A DNA stretch of 64,000 nucleotides from Nonomuraea aurantiaca (lineage in GTDB: Bacteria > Actinomycetota > Actinomycetes > Streptosporangiales > Streptosporangiaceae): NCBI RefSeq assembly GCF_020215705.1, contig NZ_JAIWNB010000008.1, positions 248,001-312,000 on the forward strand. The letters are read 5' to 3'. The notes under the pieces are model-generated. The model saw only the letters and a program-made list of their open reading frames with translations. It searched no databases and was not told the DNA's origin. The position numbers were made by a program, and so were the translations under genes. Shown piece after piece: positions 8,593 to 17,238 of this stretch. Within the stretch, counting starts at the first letter, position 1; the number at the start of each line of letters is the position of its first letter.

Positions 8593-8599
8593 GGAGGAG
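8582..8599. terminator. Perfect 7-bp hairpin at the amidohydrolase stop
   Basis: CTCCTCC (8582-8588), loop CCAA, GGAGGAG (8593-8599). It starts one base after the amidohydrolase stop codon (8601-8603, reverse strand) and coincides with the point where ABC ATPase homology begins. No T-run follows, so it may act as a weak terminator or mark the deletion junction. Confidence 0.4.
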
Positions 8600-8600
8600 T

Positions 8601-9749
8601 TCAGAGCCGGTAGACCCGGCGGGCATTGCCGGAGCCGATCATGTGGGCCACCTTGGCCGCGTCGGCGACGCTCCACTCCCCCGCGTCGACCCGCGACTTC
8701 AGCGCGGCGCCCAGGGCCCGGCGGAAGTAGAGGGCGCCCAGGTGGCCGGTCTCGGCCACGCCGTGACAGCCGGAGCCGAAGAACTGCTTGTGGAACGGCG
8801 CCAGCTCCAGCAGCTCGTCCATGATCCGCGCGGACCCGGCGGCGCTGTGGGTCAGCGCGAGGCCCACGTCGACGTAGACGTGCGGGAAGACGCCGGCCAG
8901 GTAGGCGGCCTGGCGGTGGAACGGGTAGCCGTGCAGCAGCACCACCGGCACGCCGGCCGGCTGCAGCGCCCTGACGAACGTGGTCATCCGCGCCGGGTCG
9001 GTGCGATGCAGGCCGGAGTAGGACAGATCGCCGAATCCGGCGTGGAACTGCAGGGGCAGCCCGCGGTCCCTGGCCACGTCGACCGCGGTCCACAGCAGGT
9101 GGCGCAGCAGGATCGGGTCGGTCAGCGGCTCCTTGGGGTCGGACAGCCGGCGGTTGGCCGCCGCGATGACAGAGCCTCTGCTCGGCCTCGACGGGTCGAA
9201 GGCGAGGCCGCACCGGTGACCGATGACCGTCGCCATGCCCACGGCCCTGGCGGCCCTGGCGGTGAGCTCCTCGGCCAGGCTGTCCATGTAGTCGAGGGCC
9301 GTCTCGGCCATCTCCACGACGTCCTGCTCGATCTGCTCGATGCCGACGACCTCGTTCGCGGCCGCGTCGCCGTAGCGGGCCAGCTCGGCGGCCGTCAGCA
9401 GCTCGGCGCTCTCCATCCCGGTGTCGACCAGCAGCGCCCCGATCCCGGCGGCCCGCAGCAGCCGCCGGTTGACCTCCTCGGCGCCGAGGTCGGCCCGGCG
9501 CGCCAGGTACACGGAGGGGGGCGTGTGCGGCTCCAGGCCGAGCACGGGCGCGCACCAGCGGCGGATGCCCGCGCCGATCGGCGTGTCGAAGTGGGTGGTG
9601 CCCGGCGGCGCGGGGCAGCCGCCCTCGTTGATCAGCAGCTCGAACTGGGCTCTGGTCAGGTCGTCGCGGCGCACCCCGTGACAGTGGTGGTCGACGAGTG
9701 GGGCGAGGAGGGCGTCACGCACCGTATCGGGAAGATCTACGGGGAGCAT
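8601..9749 (-). CDS. Amidohydrolase-2 family (FluG N-domain-like) hydrolase
   Basis: TIM-barrel metal hydrolase of 382 residues. The HxH metal motif is in VDHHCHGVRR near the N-terminus, with later His residues in LPLQFHAGFGD and VVLLHGYPFHRQ, and a terminal Asp/Gly-rich GSGCHGVAE. This pattern matches the amidohydrolase domain fused to glutamine synthetase-like domains in fungal FluG, and its free-standing actinobacterial relatives, which are linked to nitrogen compound use. Substrate is unknown. The gene stands alone, between the broken ABC transporter and trpEG, and has an 85-bp upstream gap with room for its own promoter. Confidence 0.75.
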   Translation of the reverse strand: MLPVDLPDTVRDALLAPLVDHHCHGVRRDDLTRAQFELLINEGGCPAPPGTTHFDTPIGAGIRRWCAPVLGLEPHTPPSVYLARRADLGAEEVNRRLLRAAGIGALLVDTGMESAELLTAAELARYGDAAANEVVGIEQIEQDVVEMAETALDYMDSLAEELTARAARAVGMATVIGHRCGLAFDPSRPSRGSVIAAANRRLSDPKEPLTDPILLRHLLWTAVDVARDRGLPLQFHAGFGDLSYSGLHRTDPARMTTFVRALQPAGVPVVLLHGYPFHRQAAYLAGVFPHVYVDVGLALTHSAAGSARIMDELLELAPFHKQFFGSGCHGVAETGHLGALYFRRALGAALKSRVDAGEWSVADAAKVAHMIGSGNARRVYRL

Positions 9750-9834
9750 GCGGAGACTCTAGGTGTCCTCCGCACGCCCCCGCGGCCGTTTTACCTACCC
9801 GATAGACGCGCTAGATCCTCACGTGTGAGAACCC

Positions 9835-11964
9835 TCACCGGCGGGCCAGGCGGAGCACATTGGCGATGACGCGCGCGCCCGCGCCGCCCTCGGCGGTCAG
9901 GATGGACTCCGGGTGGAACTGCACGGCGAAGCGGCGCCTCTCGGTGTCCTCGATCGCCATGACGTTGCCGTCGGGCGTCAGCGCGGTCGGGGTGAAGCCG
10001 ACCACGCCGACGCGCTTGGCGTGCAGGGAGTGGTAGCGGGCCGCGACGAACTCCTGGGGCAGCCCGTCGAGCAGCGCGTCGCCGCCGCCCAGCCGGGTGA
10101 CCTGGCCGCGCTTGCCGTGCTCGGGGTAGTCGAGCAGCTCCAGCGAGCCGCCGGCGTGCTCGACCATCGCCTGCAGGCCGAGGCAGACACCGAAGACCGG
10201 CAGGTCACGGGCGTAGATCTCGTCGATGAGCGCCGACATGCCGAAGTCGGAGGGCCAGCCGGGGCCCGGCGACAGGACGACGAGGTCGGGCGCGATGTCG
10301 TCGAGCATGGCCGGGGGGAAGCCGTGGCGCAACGTGACGACGTCGGCGCCCTCCTGGCGGAAGTAGTCGGCCAGGGTGTTGACGAAGGAGTCCTCGTGGT
10401 CGACGAGCAGCACCTTTATGCCCTGGCCCGGCTGCTCGCGGACCGGGACGGCCGGCTGGGCGTGCGGCTGGTTGACCGCGGCCAGGGCGCCGAGCAGGGC
10501 GCTGGCCTTGAGCTCGGTCTCGCGCTCCTCGGCCTCGGGGTCGGAGTCGAACAGCAGCGTGGCGCCGGCCCTGACGGTCGCCAGGCCGTTCTTGATCTGG
10601 GCGGTGCGCAGGGTCAGGCCGGTGTTCATGGAGCCGTCGAAGCCGATGAAGCCGATGGCGCCGCCGTACCACCGGCGGGTGGTGGCCTCGTGGTCCTCGA
10701 TGAACTGCATGGCCCAGGTCTTGGGCGCGCCGGTGACCGTGACGGCCCACATGTGGGTCAGGAAGGCGTCGAGGGCGTCGAACTCCGGCCGCAGCCGGCC
10801 CTCGATGTGGTCGACGGTGTGGATCAGGCGGGAGTAGAGCTCGATCTGGCGGCGGCCGATGACCCGGACGGAGCCGGGCACGCAGATGCGCGACTTGTCG
10901 TTGCGGTCGACGTCGGTGCACATGGTCAGCTCCGACTCCTCCTTGACGCTGGTCAGGAGGGTGCGGATGGCCTCGGCGTCCTCGATCGGGTTGCTGCCGC
11001 GGGCGATCGTGCCGGAGATGGGGCAGGTCTCGACGCGGTCGCCGCTCACCCGGACGTACATCTCGGGCGAGGCGCCGACGAGGTGCTCGCCCTCGCCGAG
11101 GCTGATGATGAACTCGTAGGGGGCCGGGTTGCTGTGCCGCAGGCCGCGGAAGAAGGCCGACGGGTCGGTGCAGGGCGCGTGGAAGACCTGGCCGGGCACG
11201 ACCTCGAACAGGTCGCCGCGCTTGAACTTCTCCTTGGCGGCGGCCACGACCTTGGCGTAGTCGCCCTTCTTCGGGTCGGCGGGCACCTCGGCAGGCTCGG
11301 TGAGGGGCACGGACTCGCCGGTGCGCTCCAGGCCGCGGGTGGTGGCGCCGTCGACGGTGAACTCGTAGCGGTATTCGACGCTGGTCTCGCGCTGGCGGTC
11401 GATCACCACCAGTCTGTCGGGCAGGTGCAGCACCAGGTCACGCTGGTCGTCGGGGCGGACGAGCTCTTGCCTGATCGGCTCGAACTGGAAGGCCAGGTCG
11501 TAGCCGAAGGACCCGTAGAGGCCCAGGTGCGGGTCGTCGCCCCGGAAGGCGGCGATGACCTCGCGGATCGCGGTGAACACGGTGGGCCGGCGGCTGCGCA
11601 TCTCCTCGGTGAGCAGGTCGCCCGACTCGGGCACGTAGACCTCGACGTGGTCGGCGGTCGGCTCCTCGACGGGCTTGCCGGCGGCCAGCAGGCAGGAGAC
11701 CACGGCGGGCAGCACGACCCGGCCGCGGGCGTTGAGCGCCCTGGCGGAGATGTGGCGGCCCCTGGCGACCAGCTCCAGGCACGGGTCGACGTAGCCGAAC
11801 GCCCATCGGCTGTAGCGGCCCGGGTAGTCCATCCCGGAGGAGAAGGCGCCGCCGCGTCTCTCTCCGAGCGCCGTCACGATCTCTTCGAGCGCCTCCTCAG
11901 GCACCTGGCGTACCTCGCGCTCGACGCCGATGCCCCCGGCGGTGGTATATCCGCTCGTCTCCAC
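9835..11964 (-). CDS. trpEG: Fused anthranilate synthase TrpE-TrpG
   Basis: Bifunctional enzyme (709 residues) that makes anthranilate from chorismate and glutamine, the first step of tryptophan synthesis. The TrpE part (about 1-510) carries the chorismate-binding motifs GASPEMYVRV, CPISGTIARG, DVDRNDKSR and HMWAVTVTGAPK. The TrpG amidotransferase follows (VLLVDHEDSFVNTLADYF) with the nucleophile Cys in VFGVCLGLQAM and catalytic His-Pro-Glu in FAVQFHPES. The fusion order E-G is the type known from Rhizobium and some actinobacteria; related fused enzymes also occur in phenazine clusters (PhzE), but the Trp attenuator upstream shows this copy serves tryptophan supply. No other trp gene is adjacent. 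Confidence 0.93.
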   Translation of the reverse strand: METSGYTTAGGIGVEREVRQVPEEALEEIVTALGERRGGAFSSGMDYPGRYSRWAFGYVDPCLELVARGRHISARALNARGRVVLPAVVSCLLAAGKPVEEPTADHVEVYVPESGDLLTEEMRSRRPTVFTAIREVIAAFRGDDPHLGLYGSFGYDLAFQFEPIRQELVRPDDQRDLVLHLPDRLVVIDRQRETSVEYRYEFTVDGATTRGLERTGESVPLTEPAEVPADPKKGDYAKVVAAAKEKFKRGDLFEVVPGQVFHAPCTDPSAFFRGLRHSNPAPYEFIISLGEGEHLVGASPEMYVRVSGDRVETCPISGTIARGSNPIEDAEAIRTLLTSVKEESELTMCTDVDRNDKSRICVPGSVRVIGRRQIELYSRLIHTVDHIEGRLRPEFDALDAFLTHMWAVTVTGAPKTWAMQFIEDHEATTRRWYGGAIGFIGFDGSMNTGLTLRTAQIKNGLATVRAGATLLFDSDPEAEERETELKASALLGALAAVNQPHAQPAVPVREQPGQGIKVLLVDHEDSFVNTLADYFRQEGADVVTLRHGFPPAMLDDIAPDLVVLSPGPGWPSDFGMSALIDEIYARDLPVFGVCLGLQAMVEHAGGSLELLDYPEHGKRGQVTRLGGGDALLDGLPQEFVAARYHSLHAKRVGVVGFTPTALTPDGNVMAIEDTERRRFAVQFHPESILTAEGGAGARVIANVLRLARR

Positions 11965-12031
11965 TGCTGCCCCTTGTCGAAAATCGATGATCGAACACCG
12001 ACACTGATGCCCCGGGGGCGGACACGAGAAA

Positions 12032-12051
12032 GGCCGCCTTCCGGGGCGGCC
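12032..12051 (-). terminator. Attenuator terminator before trpEG
   Basis: Read on the reverse strand: GGCCGCC, loop CCGGAA, GGCGGCC, then TTTCTC. The 7-bp G/C stem plus T-rich tail is an intrinsic terminator in the leader of trpEG. Its 5' arm (GCCGCC) can alternatively pair with GGCGGC at the leader stop codon (12076-12084 region), which would form the antiterminator. Confidence 0.8.
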
Positions 12052-12084
12052 GTCCGTTGTGGAATGCGAATCACGCGCCGCCTA

Positions 12085-12123
12085 CTAGCGGCGCCACCAC
12101 TGAAGCTGCAACGAGATTCGCAT
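12085..12123 (-). CDS. trpL: Trp leader peptide with tandem Trp codons
   Basis: Twelve-codon ORF: MRISLQLQWWRR followed by two successive TAG codons. The two Trp codons (12094-12099) are the sensor of a ribosome-stalling attenuator. The last codons and stop form a hairpin (CGCCGC with GCGGCG), and a downstream GGCGGC can pair with the terminator 5' arm, which is the usual 1:2, 2:3, 3:4 scheme. No Shine-Dalgarno precedes the ATG; the -10 TACGCT lies 6 nt away, so translation is predicted to be leaderless. A 9-bp inverted repeat (12064-12072 with 12115-12123) links the first three codons with the region after the stop. Confidence 0.85.
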   Translation of the reverse strand: MRISLQLQWWRR

Positions 12124-12129
12124 GTGGCA

Positions 12130-12158
12130 AGCGTAACCGGCGCGCGATGATCACGCAA
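12130..12158 (-). promoter_or_regulatory. trpL-trpEG promoter
   Basis: Reverse-strand -35 TTGCGT (12153-12158), 17-bp spacer, -10 TACGCT (12130-12135). The predicted transcript start is the A of the leader ATG at 12123. Confidence 0.7.
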
Positions 12159-12215
12159 CGCGCCCGCGCCGGGTGGTCCCCAGATGGGCGAAACGCCCGG
12201 CAAATAGGGGTGCGC

Positions 12216-12232
12216 AACTCCTGACGGGAGTT
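12216..12232. promoter_or_regulatory. Inverted repeat upstream of the GT-C gene
   Basis: AACTCC-TGACG-GGAGTT, perfect 6-bp arms, 27 bp before the start codon and over the expected -35 region. Candidate operator; the regulator is unknown. Confidence 0.45.
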
Positions 12233-12258
12233 CTGACGAGCGGCTAACTTTAGCAATC

Positions 12259-13707
12259 ATGGAACGCCCCCCGTTACTAGCGTGGCGCTCGGTCACGTTG
12301 ATCTCGATCTTGTTGTTCGCGGTGCTGCTGGTGCTCAGTGGCAGCTACGGATATCACCGCGATGAGATGTACTTCCGGGTGCTGTCCGAGCATCCCGCCT
12401 GGGGTTACGTCGATCAGCCCGCCTTCGCGCCGATGGCGGCCAAGCTGTCGATCGCCCTGTTCGGCGACACGCTCTTCGGGATCAGGGTGCTGCCGGCGCT
12501 GGCCGCGGCGATCCTCGTCGTGCTCGTCACGCTCATCACCCGCGAGCTGGGCGGCCGTGGCGTCGCGCAGATCCTGACCGCGCTCGGCACGGCGACCGGC
12601 GCCTACACCTTCATCGCCGGGCACACGCTGCTGACGCTCAGCTTCGACCTGCCGTTCTGGGCGGCGGCCATCCTGTTCATGACCAAGGCGCTGACGCGCG
12701 AGCAGCCGCGGTGGTGGCCGGCCGTCGGCGTGATCGTCGGGCTGGCGACCTACAACAAGCACCTGATCGTCATGCTGGTGCTGGGACTCGCGGTCGGGCT
12801 GGTGGCCGTGGGGCCGCGCCGGGTGCTGGCCAGTCCCTGGCTGTGGGGCGGCGCGCTGATCGCGGCGGCGCTGGCCGTACCGAACCTGCTCTATCAGGCC
12901 ACGCACGACTGGCCGCAGCTGAAGATGGCGGCGGCGCTGAGCGGGGACCGGGGCGGGGAGATGCGGGCGCTGTTCGTGCCCATGCAGCTCACGCTGTTCG
13001 GGCCGGTCGTGACGGCCATCGGCGCCTTCGGCTGGGTGCGGCTGTGGCGCGACCGGCGGGTGCGGGCGCTGGCCGTCGCCTATCCCGCCGCGGCCGTGGC
13101 GACGCTGATCAGCGGCGGGCGTTTCGACTACACGGCCGGCCTGATCCTGCTGCTGTTCGCGGCGGGCTGCGTGAGCGTGGAGGCGGCGGGTCTGGGCAAG
13201 GTACGGCTGGCGACGGGTTTCCTCGTGGTGAACGGCCTGGTGTCGGCCGTGATCGCGCTGCCGCTCATCCCGGCCGCCCAGCTGGCCGCCACCCCGGTGC
13301 CGGCGATCGACGAGGTCGTGCGCGAGTCCATCGGCTGGCCGCAGTTCGCGGCCAAGGTCCAGAACGTGCTGCGCTCGCTGCCGCCGGCGGACCAGGCGCG
13401 GGCCATCGTCATGACCGGCAGCTACGGCGAGCACGGCGCGCTCGTGCGCGCCGGGATCCCGCGCGTCTACAGCGGCCAGAACCAGCTCCACGAGTACGGC
13501 CCGCCGCCCGAGAGCGCCACCGTCGCGGTCATGGTGAACATCGGCCCGCGCGGCATGGACTTCCAGTACAACGGCTGCGAACAGAAGGACCGCGTCGACA
13601 ACGGCCTCGGCATCGACAACGAGCTGCAGGGCATGGGCATCTTCCTGTGCCGGGGACTCAAGCAACCGTGGAGCGTCGCCTGGCCCCGCTACCAGCACTT
13701 CGACTGA
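12259..13707 (+). CDS. GT-C membrane glycosyltransferase (GT39/ArnT-like)
   Basis: Integral membrane protein of 482 residues with about ten helices. The first extracytoplasmic loop contains YHRDEMYFRVL, the acidic Asp-Glu motif typical of GT-C enzymes of the PMT/ArnT type, followed by WGYVDQPAFAPMAAKLS. These enzymes move a sugar from a polyprenyl phosphate to protein or envelope glycans outside the membrane. The C-terminal extracytoplasmic domain (about 350-482) carries ARAIVMTGSYGEHGAL and two Cys that could pair. No SD is visible; TAACTT (12244-12249) lies 9 nt before the ATG, so near-leaderless initiation is likely. The actual substrate cannot be read from sequence. Confidence 0.82.
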   Translation: MERPPLLAWRSVTLISILLFAVLLVLSGSYGYHRDEMYFRVLSEHPAWGYVDQPAFAPMAAKLSIALFGDTLFGIRVLPALAAAILVVLVTLITRELGGRGVAQILTALGTATGAYTFIAGHTLLTLSFDLPFWAAAILFMTKALTREQPRWWPAVGVIVGLATYNKHLIVMLVLGLAVGLVAVGPRRVLASPWLWGGALIAAALAVPNLLYQATHDWPQLKMAAALSGDRGGEMRALFVPMQLTLFGPVVTAIGAFGWVRLWRDRRVRALAVAYPAAAVATLISGGRFDYTAGLILLLFAAGCVSVEAAGLGKVRLATGFLVVNGLVSAVIALPLIPAAQLAATPVPAIDEVVRESIGWPQFAAKVQNVLRSLPPADQARAIVMTGSYGEHGALVRAGIPRVYSGQNQLHEYGPPPESATVAVMVNIGPRGMDFQYNGCEQKDRVDNGLGIDNELQGMGIFLCRGLKQPWSVAWPRYQHFD

Positions 13708-13752
13708 CCGCCCGGCCGTTGGGGTGCCCCCGGGCTACCGGACCCCGGGCGG
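13708..13752 (+). terminator. Long-loop hairpin after the GT-C gene
   Basis: CCGCCCGG (13708-13715) and CCGGGCGG (13745-13752) are perfect 8-bp inverted arms directly after the stop codon. There is no T-run beyond a short TCTGTT, so function as a terminator is tentative. Confidence 0.4.
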
Positions 13753-13771
13753 CATCTGTTACTGGTAGGTA

Positions 13772-15355
13772 ATGCGACGTGTGCGGGTCCGGCGTGACCT
13801 TCCCATTCCGATGCCCGACGGCGTTACCCTCCTGGCCGACCATTACGCGCCGGTCGGGGGGGACCGCGCGCCGGTGATCCTGATCCGCTCCCCGTACGGC
13901 CGGCGCGGCCTGTTCGGCTGGATGTGCGGCCGGGGCTTCGCCAGGCGCGGCTTCCAGGTGGTGATCCAGAGCTGCCGGGGCGGCTTCGGCTCGGGCGGGA
14001 CGCTGGACCCCCTCGGCGACGAGCACGACGACGGCCTGGCCACCGTCGCCTGGATGCGCGCGCAGCCCTGGTACGGCGGGTCGTTCGCGATGTTCGGCCC
14101 CTCCTATCTCGGCTACGCGCAGTGGGCCATCGCGGCCGAGGCCGGGCCGGAGCTGAAGGCCATGGCCACGCAGATCACCGCCTCGCAGTTCAGGGACGCC
14201 GCCTACGTGGGCGGGGCGTTCGCGCTGGAGTCCGCGCTGAGCTGGACCACGCTGACCGACGCCATATCCCGCCCCTTCGGCGGCACGGCGATGCTGACGG
14301 CGCCCCGGCTCACCCGCCGGGCGGTCCTGTCCGGGCGGCCGGTGGCCGAGCTGGACCAGGTGTCGGCGGGGCGGCCGCTGCCCTTCTTCCAGAACCTCCT
14401 GGAGCACCATGCCGACCCGGCGGTGCCGTACTGGGAGAAACGTGACTTCTCCCCGAAGGTGGGCAAGGTCGAGGCGGCCGTCACCATGCTGGGCGGCTGG
14501 TACGACGTGTTCCTGCCGTGGCAGCTCAAGGACTACCAGGCGATGCGGGCGGCCGGGCGGCGGCCGTACCTGACGATCGGGCCCTGGTACCACGTGGACC
14601 GCCGGCACGGGCGGCCCGCCATGGCCGACGCGCTGGCCTGGTTCCGCGCGCACCTGCTGGACGATCCGTCCGGGCTGCGCCCCGATCCGGTACGGCTGTA
14701 CGTGACCGGGGCCGAGGAGTGGCGCGACTACCCCGACTGGCCGGTGCCCGCGATGCGGCCGGAGCGCTGGCACCTGCAGCACGGCTTCGGGCTCGGCACC
14801 GAGCTCCCGCGCGAGGACGAGCCCGACCGCTTCCGCTACCACCCCGACCATCCGACGCCGGTGCTCGGCGGCCCGGTGCTGCTGGCCGACTCCAGGCCGA
14901 GGGACCAGCGGCGGCTGGAGGCGCGGCGCGACGTGCTCGTCTACAGCTCCGCCGCGCTGGAGTCGGACATGGAGCTGATCGGGCCGGTCGGCGCCGAGCT
15001 GTTCGTCAGGTCCAGCACCCCGTACGTGGACGTGGTCGTGCGCGTCTGCGACGTGCATCCGGACGGCCGCTCGCTCAACGTCTGCGAGGGCGTGCGGCGC
15101 CTGGGCCCCGGCTCGGCGGCCGGCGACATCCGGCGGGTGCTGGTGGACCTGTGGCCGATCGGGCACCGCTTCGCCCGCGACCACCGGATCCGGGTGCACG
15201 TCGCCGCCGGGGCCTACCCGACGATCGCCCGCAATCCGGGCACCGGCCGCTCGCTCGGGCTGGGCGGGGAGATGGTGCCCGCCGACGTCGAGGTGTTCCA
15301 CTCCCCCGAGCACCCCTCGGCCATGATCCTGCCGCTGTGCGCGCCGCGCGGTTGA
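13772..15355 (+). CDS. CocE/NonD family serine hydrolase
   Basis: Hydrolase of 527 residues with an alpha/beta-hydrolase core and a C-terminal jelly-roll domain, the X-Pro dipeptidyl-peptidase S15/cocaine esterase architecture. The nucleophile Ser lies in MFGPSYLGYAQW, the likely catalytic Asp in LGGWYDVFLPW and His in IGPWYHVDRR. The N-terminus MPDGVTLLADHYAP and SCRGGFGSGG are also typical. There is no signal peptide, so it acts in the cytoplasm, probably on esters or amides of unknown nature. It overlaps the downstream WYL regulator, which suggests that this regulator controls it. Confidence 0.88.
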   Translation: MRRVRVRRDLPIPMPDGVTLLADHYAPVGGDRAPVILIRSPYGRRGLFGWMCGRGFARRGFQVVIQSCRGGFGSGGTLDPLGDEHDDGLATVAWMRAQPWYGGSFAMFGPSYLGYAQWAIAAEAGPELKAMATQITASQFRDAAYVGGAFALESALSWTTLTDAISRPFGGTAMLTAPRLTRRAVLSGRPVAELDQVSAGRPLPFFQNLLEHHADPAVPYWEKRDFSPKVGKVEAAVTMLGGWYDVFLPWQLKDYQAMRAAGRRPYLTIGPWYHVDRRHGRPAMADALAWFRAHLLDDPSGLRPDPVRLYVTGAEEWRDYPDWPVPAMRPERWHLQHGFGLGTELPREDEPDRFRYHPDHPTPVLGGPVLLADSRPRDQRRLEARRDVLVYSSAALESDMELIGPVGAELFVRSSTPYVDVVVRVCDVHPDGRSLNVCEGVRRLGPGSAAGDIRRVLVDLWPIGHRFARDHRIRVHVAAGAYPTIARNPGTGRSLGLGGEMVPADVEVFHSPEHPSAMILPLCAPRG

Positions 15356-16278
15356 TGTCGCTGCTCCTGCTGCTGCAGGGGCGCGGCGGGATGACGGCCG
15401 CAGAGCTGGCCGGGGAGCTGGAGGTGTCCGAGCGGACCATCCACCGCGACGTGCTCGCGCTGTCGGAGTCGGGCGTGCCGGTCTACGCCGACCGGGGGCG
15501 CGGCGGCGGCTACCGGCTGCTGGACGGCTACCGTACCCGGCTGACCGGGCTCGACCGGGCCGAGGCGGAGGCGCTGTTCTTGTCGGGGGTGCCCGCGGCG
15601 CTGCGCGAGATGGGGCTGGAGGAGGTGGCCGCGACGGCCCGGCTGAAGGCCGCCGCGGCGCTGTCACCCGGCGTGCGCGACGCGCCCGCGACGGCCGCGC
15701 AGCGCTTCCACCTGGACGCGCCCGGCTGGTTCGCCGGCGACTCCCCGCCACCGGCCGCGCTCGCGCCGCTGGCCAGGGCCGTCTGGCGGGACCTCGCCGT
15801 GACGGCCTTCTACAAGGGCGCGAAGCGGACGGTGGAGCCGTACGGGCTCGTGCTCAAGGCCGGCGCGTGGTATCTGGCGGCCAGGAGCGGCGAGCGGTTC
15901 CTGATCTTCCGGGTGGACCGGTTCGGGGAGATCGAGGTGCTCGCCCGGGTCTTCGAGCGTGACCCGGGCTTCGACCTGGCGGCCTTCTGGGCGGGGCAGT
16001 CGGCGGCGTTCACCCGCTCGCTGCTGCGCGAGAGCATCACGCTGCGGCTGAGCGAGGCGGGCGTGCGCTTGCTGCGCCACATCGCCGACCCGGCCGCCCT
16101 GCCCGACGCGCTGGCCTCGCTCCGGCCCGACGGCACGGTCCGGCTCGGGGTGGAGTCGGTGCAGGTGGCCTACAGCCAGGTGCTGCGCTTCGGCCCGGAG
16201 GCGGAGGTGCTCGAGCCGCCGGAGCTGCGCGCCCTGGTCGCCGGGGCGGCGGCCCGGCTGGCGGCCCTCTACCGGTAG
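15337..16278 (+). CDS. YafY-type HTH and WYL-domain regulator
   Basis: Regulator with N-terminal winged HTH (MTAAELAGELEVSERTIHRD, then VPVYADRGRGGGYRLLDGY) and a C-terminal WYL domain (KRTVEPYGLVLKAGAWYLAA, FLIFRVDRFGEIEVL). WYL domains bind small effectors or nucleic acid. I place the start at GTG 15337, inside the end of the hydrolase gene, because it restores the family-typical N-terminus VRAARLMSLLLLLQ; the ATG at 15355 would remove part of the first helix. Co-transcription with the hydrolase is implied by the 19-nt overlap. The 3' end overlaps the convergent SDR gene by 10 bases. Confidence 0.85.
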   Translation: MRAARLMSLLLLLQGRGGMTAAELAGELEVSERTIHRDVLALSESGVPVYADRGRGGGYRLLDGYRTRLTGLDRAEAEALFLSGVPAALREMGLEEVAATARLKAAAALSPGVRDAPATAAQRFHLDAPGWFAGDSPPPAALAPLARAVWRDLAVTAFYKGAKRTVEPYGLVLKAGAWYLAARSGERFLIFRVDRFGEIEVLARVFERDPGFDLAAFWAGQSAAFTRSLLRESITLRLSEAGVRLLRHIADPAALPDALASLRPDGTVRLGVESVQVAYSQVLRFGPEAEVLEPPELRALVAGAAARLAALYR

Positions 16279-17159
16279 TCCTCCGGGTTGGCTTCTTTAC
16301 CGGCTTCCCGGACCTCGGTGATGAAGCGCCACACTTCCGGCCGGCTGCCGTCCATGTCCGTGAACCCGTACACCTGGGCCAGCTCGCCGCTGGAGACCGA
16401 CCGGCCCGACCAGCGCCGCTTGTCCGGGTCGGTGGCCAGGGCGGCGACCGCGCGGCCCACGTAGGCCGGGGTCTCCGACACCGCCCACGCGGGGTCGGGC
16501 TTCGCCTCGCGCCAGGTCTCCTCGGTGACGCCGAACAGCTCCAGCATGGCCTCCGAGCGCAGGAACCCCGGGGTGAGCGCCACCGCCGTGCCGCCGTACG
16601 GCTCCAGGTCGTGCGCCTGGCTGAAGGCCAGCCGGTTCACCGACACCTTGGCCAGGTCGTAGTACGGCGAGACCCGGTAGTGGGTGTCGTTGTAGCCCGT
16701 GGTGCCGTCGGTCACCTCGACCACCAGCCCGCCCGGCCGGCGGATCAGCAGCGGCAGCAGGTGGTGGCTGGTGATGAGGTGGGTGTCGATCGCCAGCCTG
16801 AGCAGGCGCAGCCCGTTGTCCAGGTCGTGCTTCCACACCGGCGTGTCCCACTCGTACAGCCCCTCGCCGCCCCACACGTCGTTGACCAGCACGTCGAGCC
16901 GTCCCTGCTCGCGCTCGATCCGCTCGGCCAGCGCCTTGACCTGTGCCGGGTCCAGATGGTCCACCCGCACCGCGATGCCGGTGCCGCCGGCCCGCGTGAC
17001 CAGCTCGGCCGTCTCCTCGATGGTCTCGGGCCGGTTCAGCTCCGAGCGGCCCTCCCGCGTCGATCTGCCGGTGCAGTAGACGGTCGCGCCGGTCGCGCCC
17101 AGCTGGACCGCTATTCCTCGTCCCGTTCCGCGGGTCGCGCCCGCCACCAGAGCAATCAT
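16269..17159 (-). CDS. Short-chain dehydrogenase/reductase (DHRS1-like)
   Basis: NAD(P)-dependent oxidoreductase of 296 residues with a Rossmann fold. The cofactor loop is ALVAGATRGTGRGIA, the next Arg-rich turn (CTGRSTREGRS) suggests NADPH, and the catalytic Tyr and Lys are in VSPYYDLAKVSVN. VLVNDVWGGE replaces the usual NNAG, which is characteristic of the DHRS1-like branch. Substrate is unknown. It starts with ATG 17159 and has no operon partner on its strand. Confidence 0.87.
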   Translation of the reverse strand: MIALVAGATRGTGRGIAVQLGATGATVYCTGRSTREGRSELNRPETIEETAELVTRAGGTGIAVRVDHLDPAQVKALAERIEREQGRLDVLVNDVWGGEGLYEWDTPVWKHDLDNGLRLLRLAIDTHLITSHHLLPLLIRRPGGLVVEVTDGTTGYNDTHYRVSPYYDLAKVSVNRLAFSQAHDLEPYGGTAVALTPGFLRSEAMLELFGVTEETWREAKPDPAWAVSETPAYVGRAVAALATDPDKRRWSGRSVSSGELAQVYGFTDMDGSRPEVWRFITEVREAGKEANPEDYR

Positions 17160-17238
17160 GGGCCCATGCTCGCCCGGAAAGAGGACATCTCATGTCATGT
17201 TTTATCTTTCCCGGCACGCCCGAGGGCGTGCCCAGGTG

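Noticed and set aside
9913..12150. Very long open frame on the plus strand opposite trpEG
   Set aside because: Its Gly/Val/Asp/Gln-rich product without family motifs is the usual antisense image of a high-GC gene; trpEG on the other strand is unambiguous.
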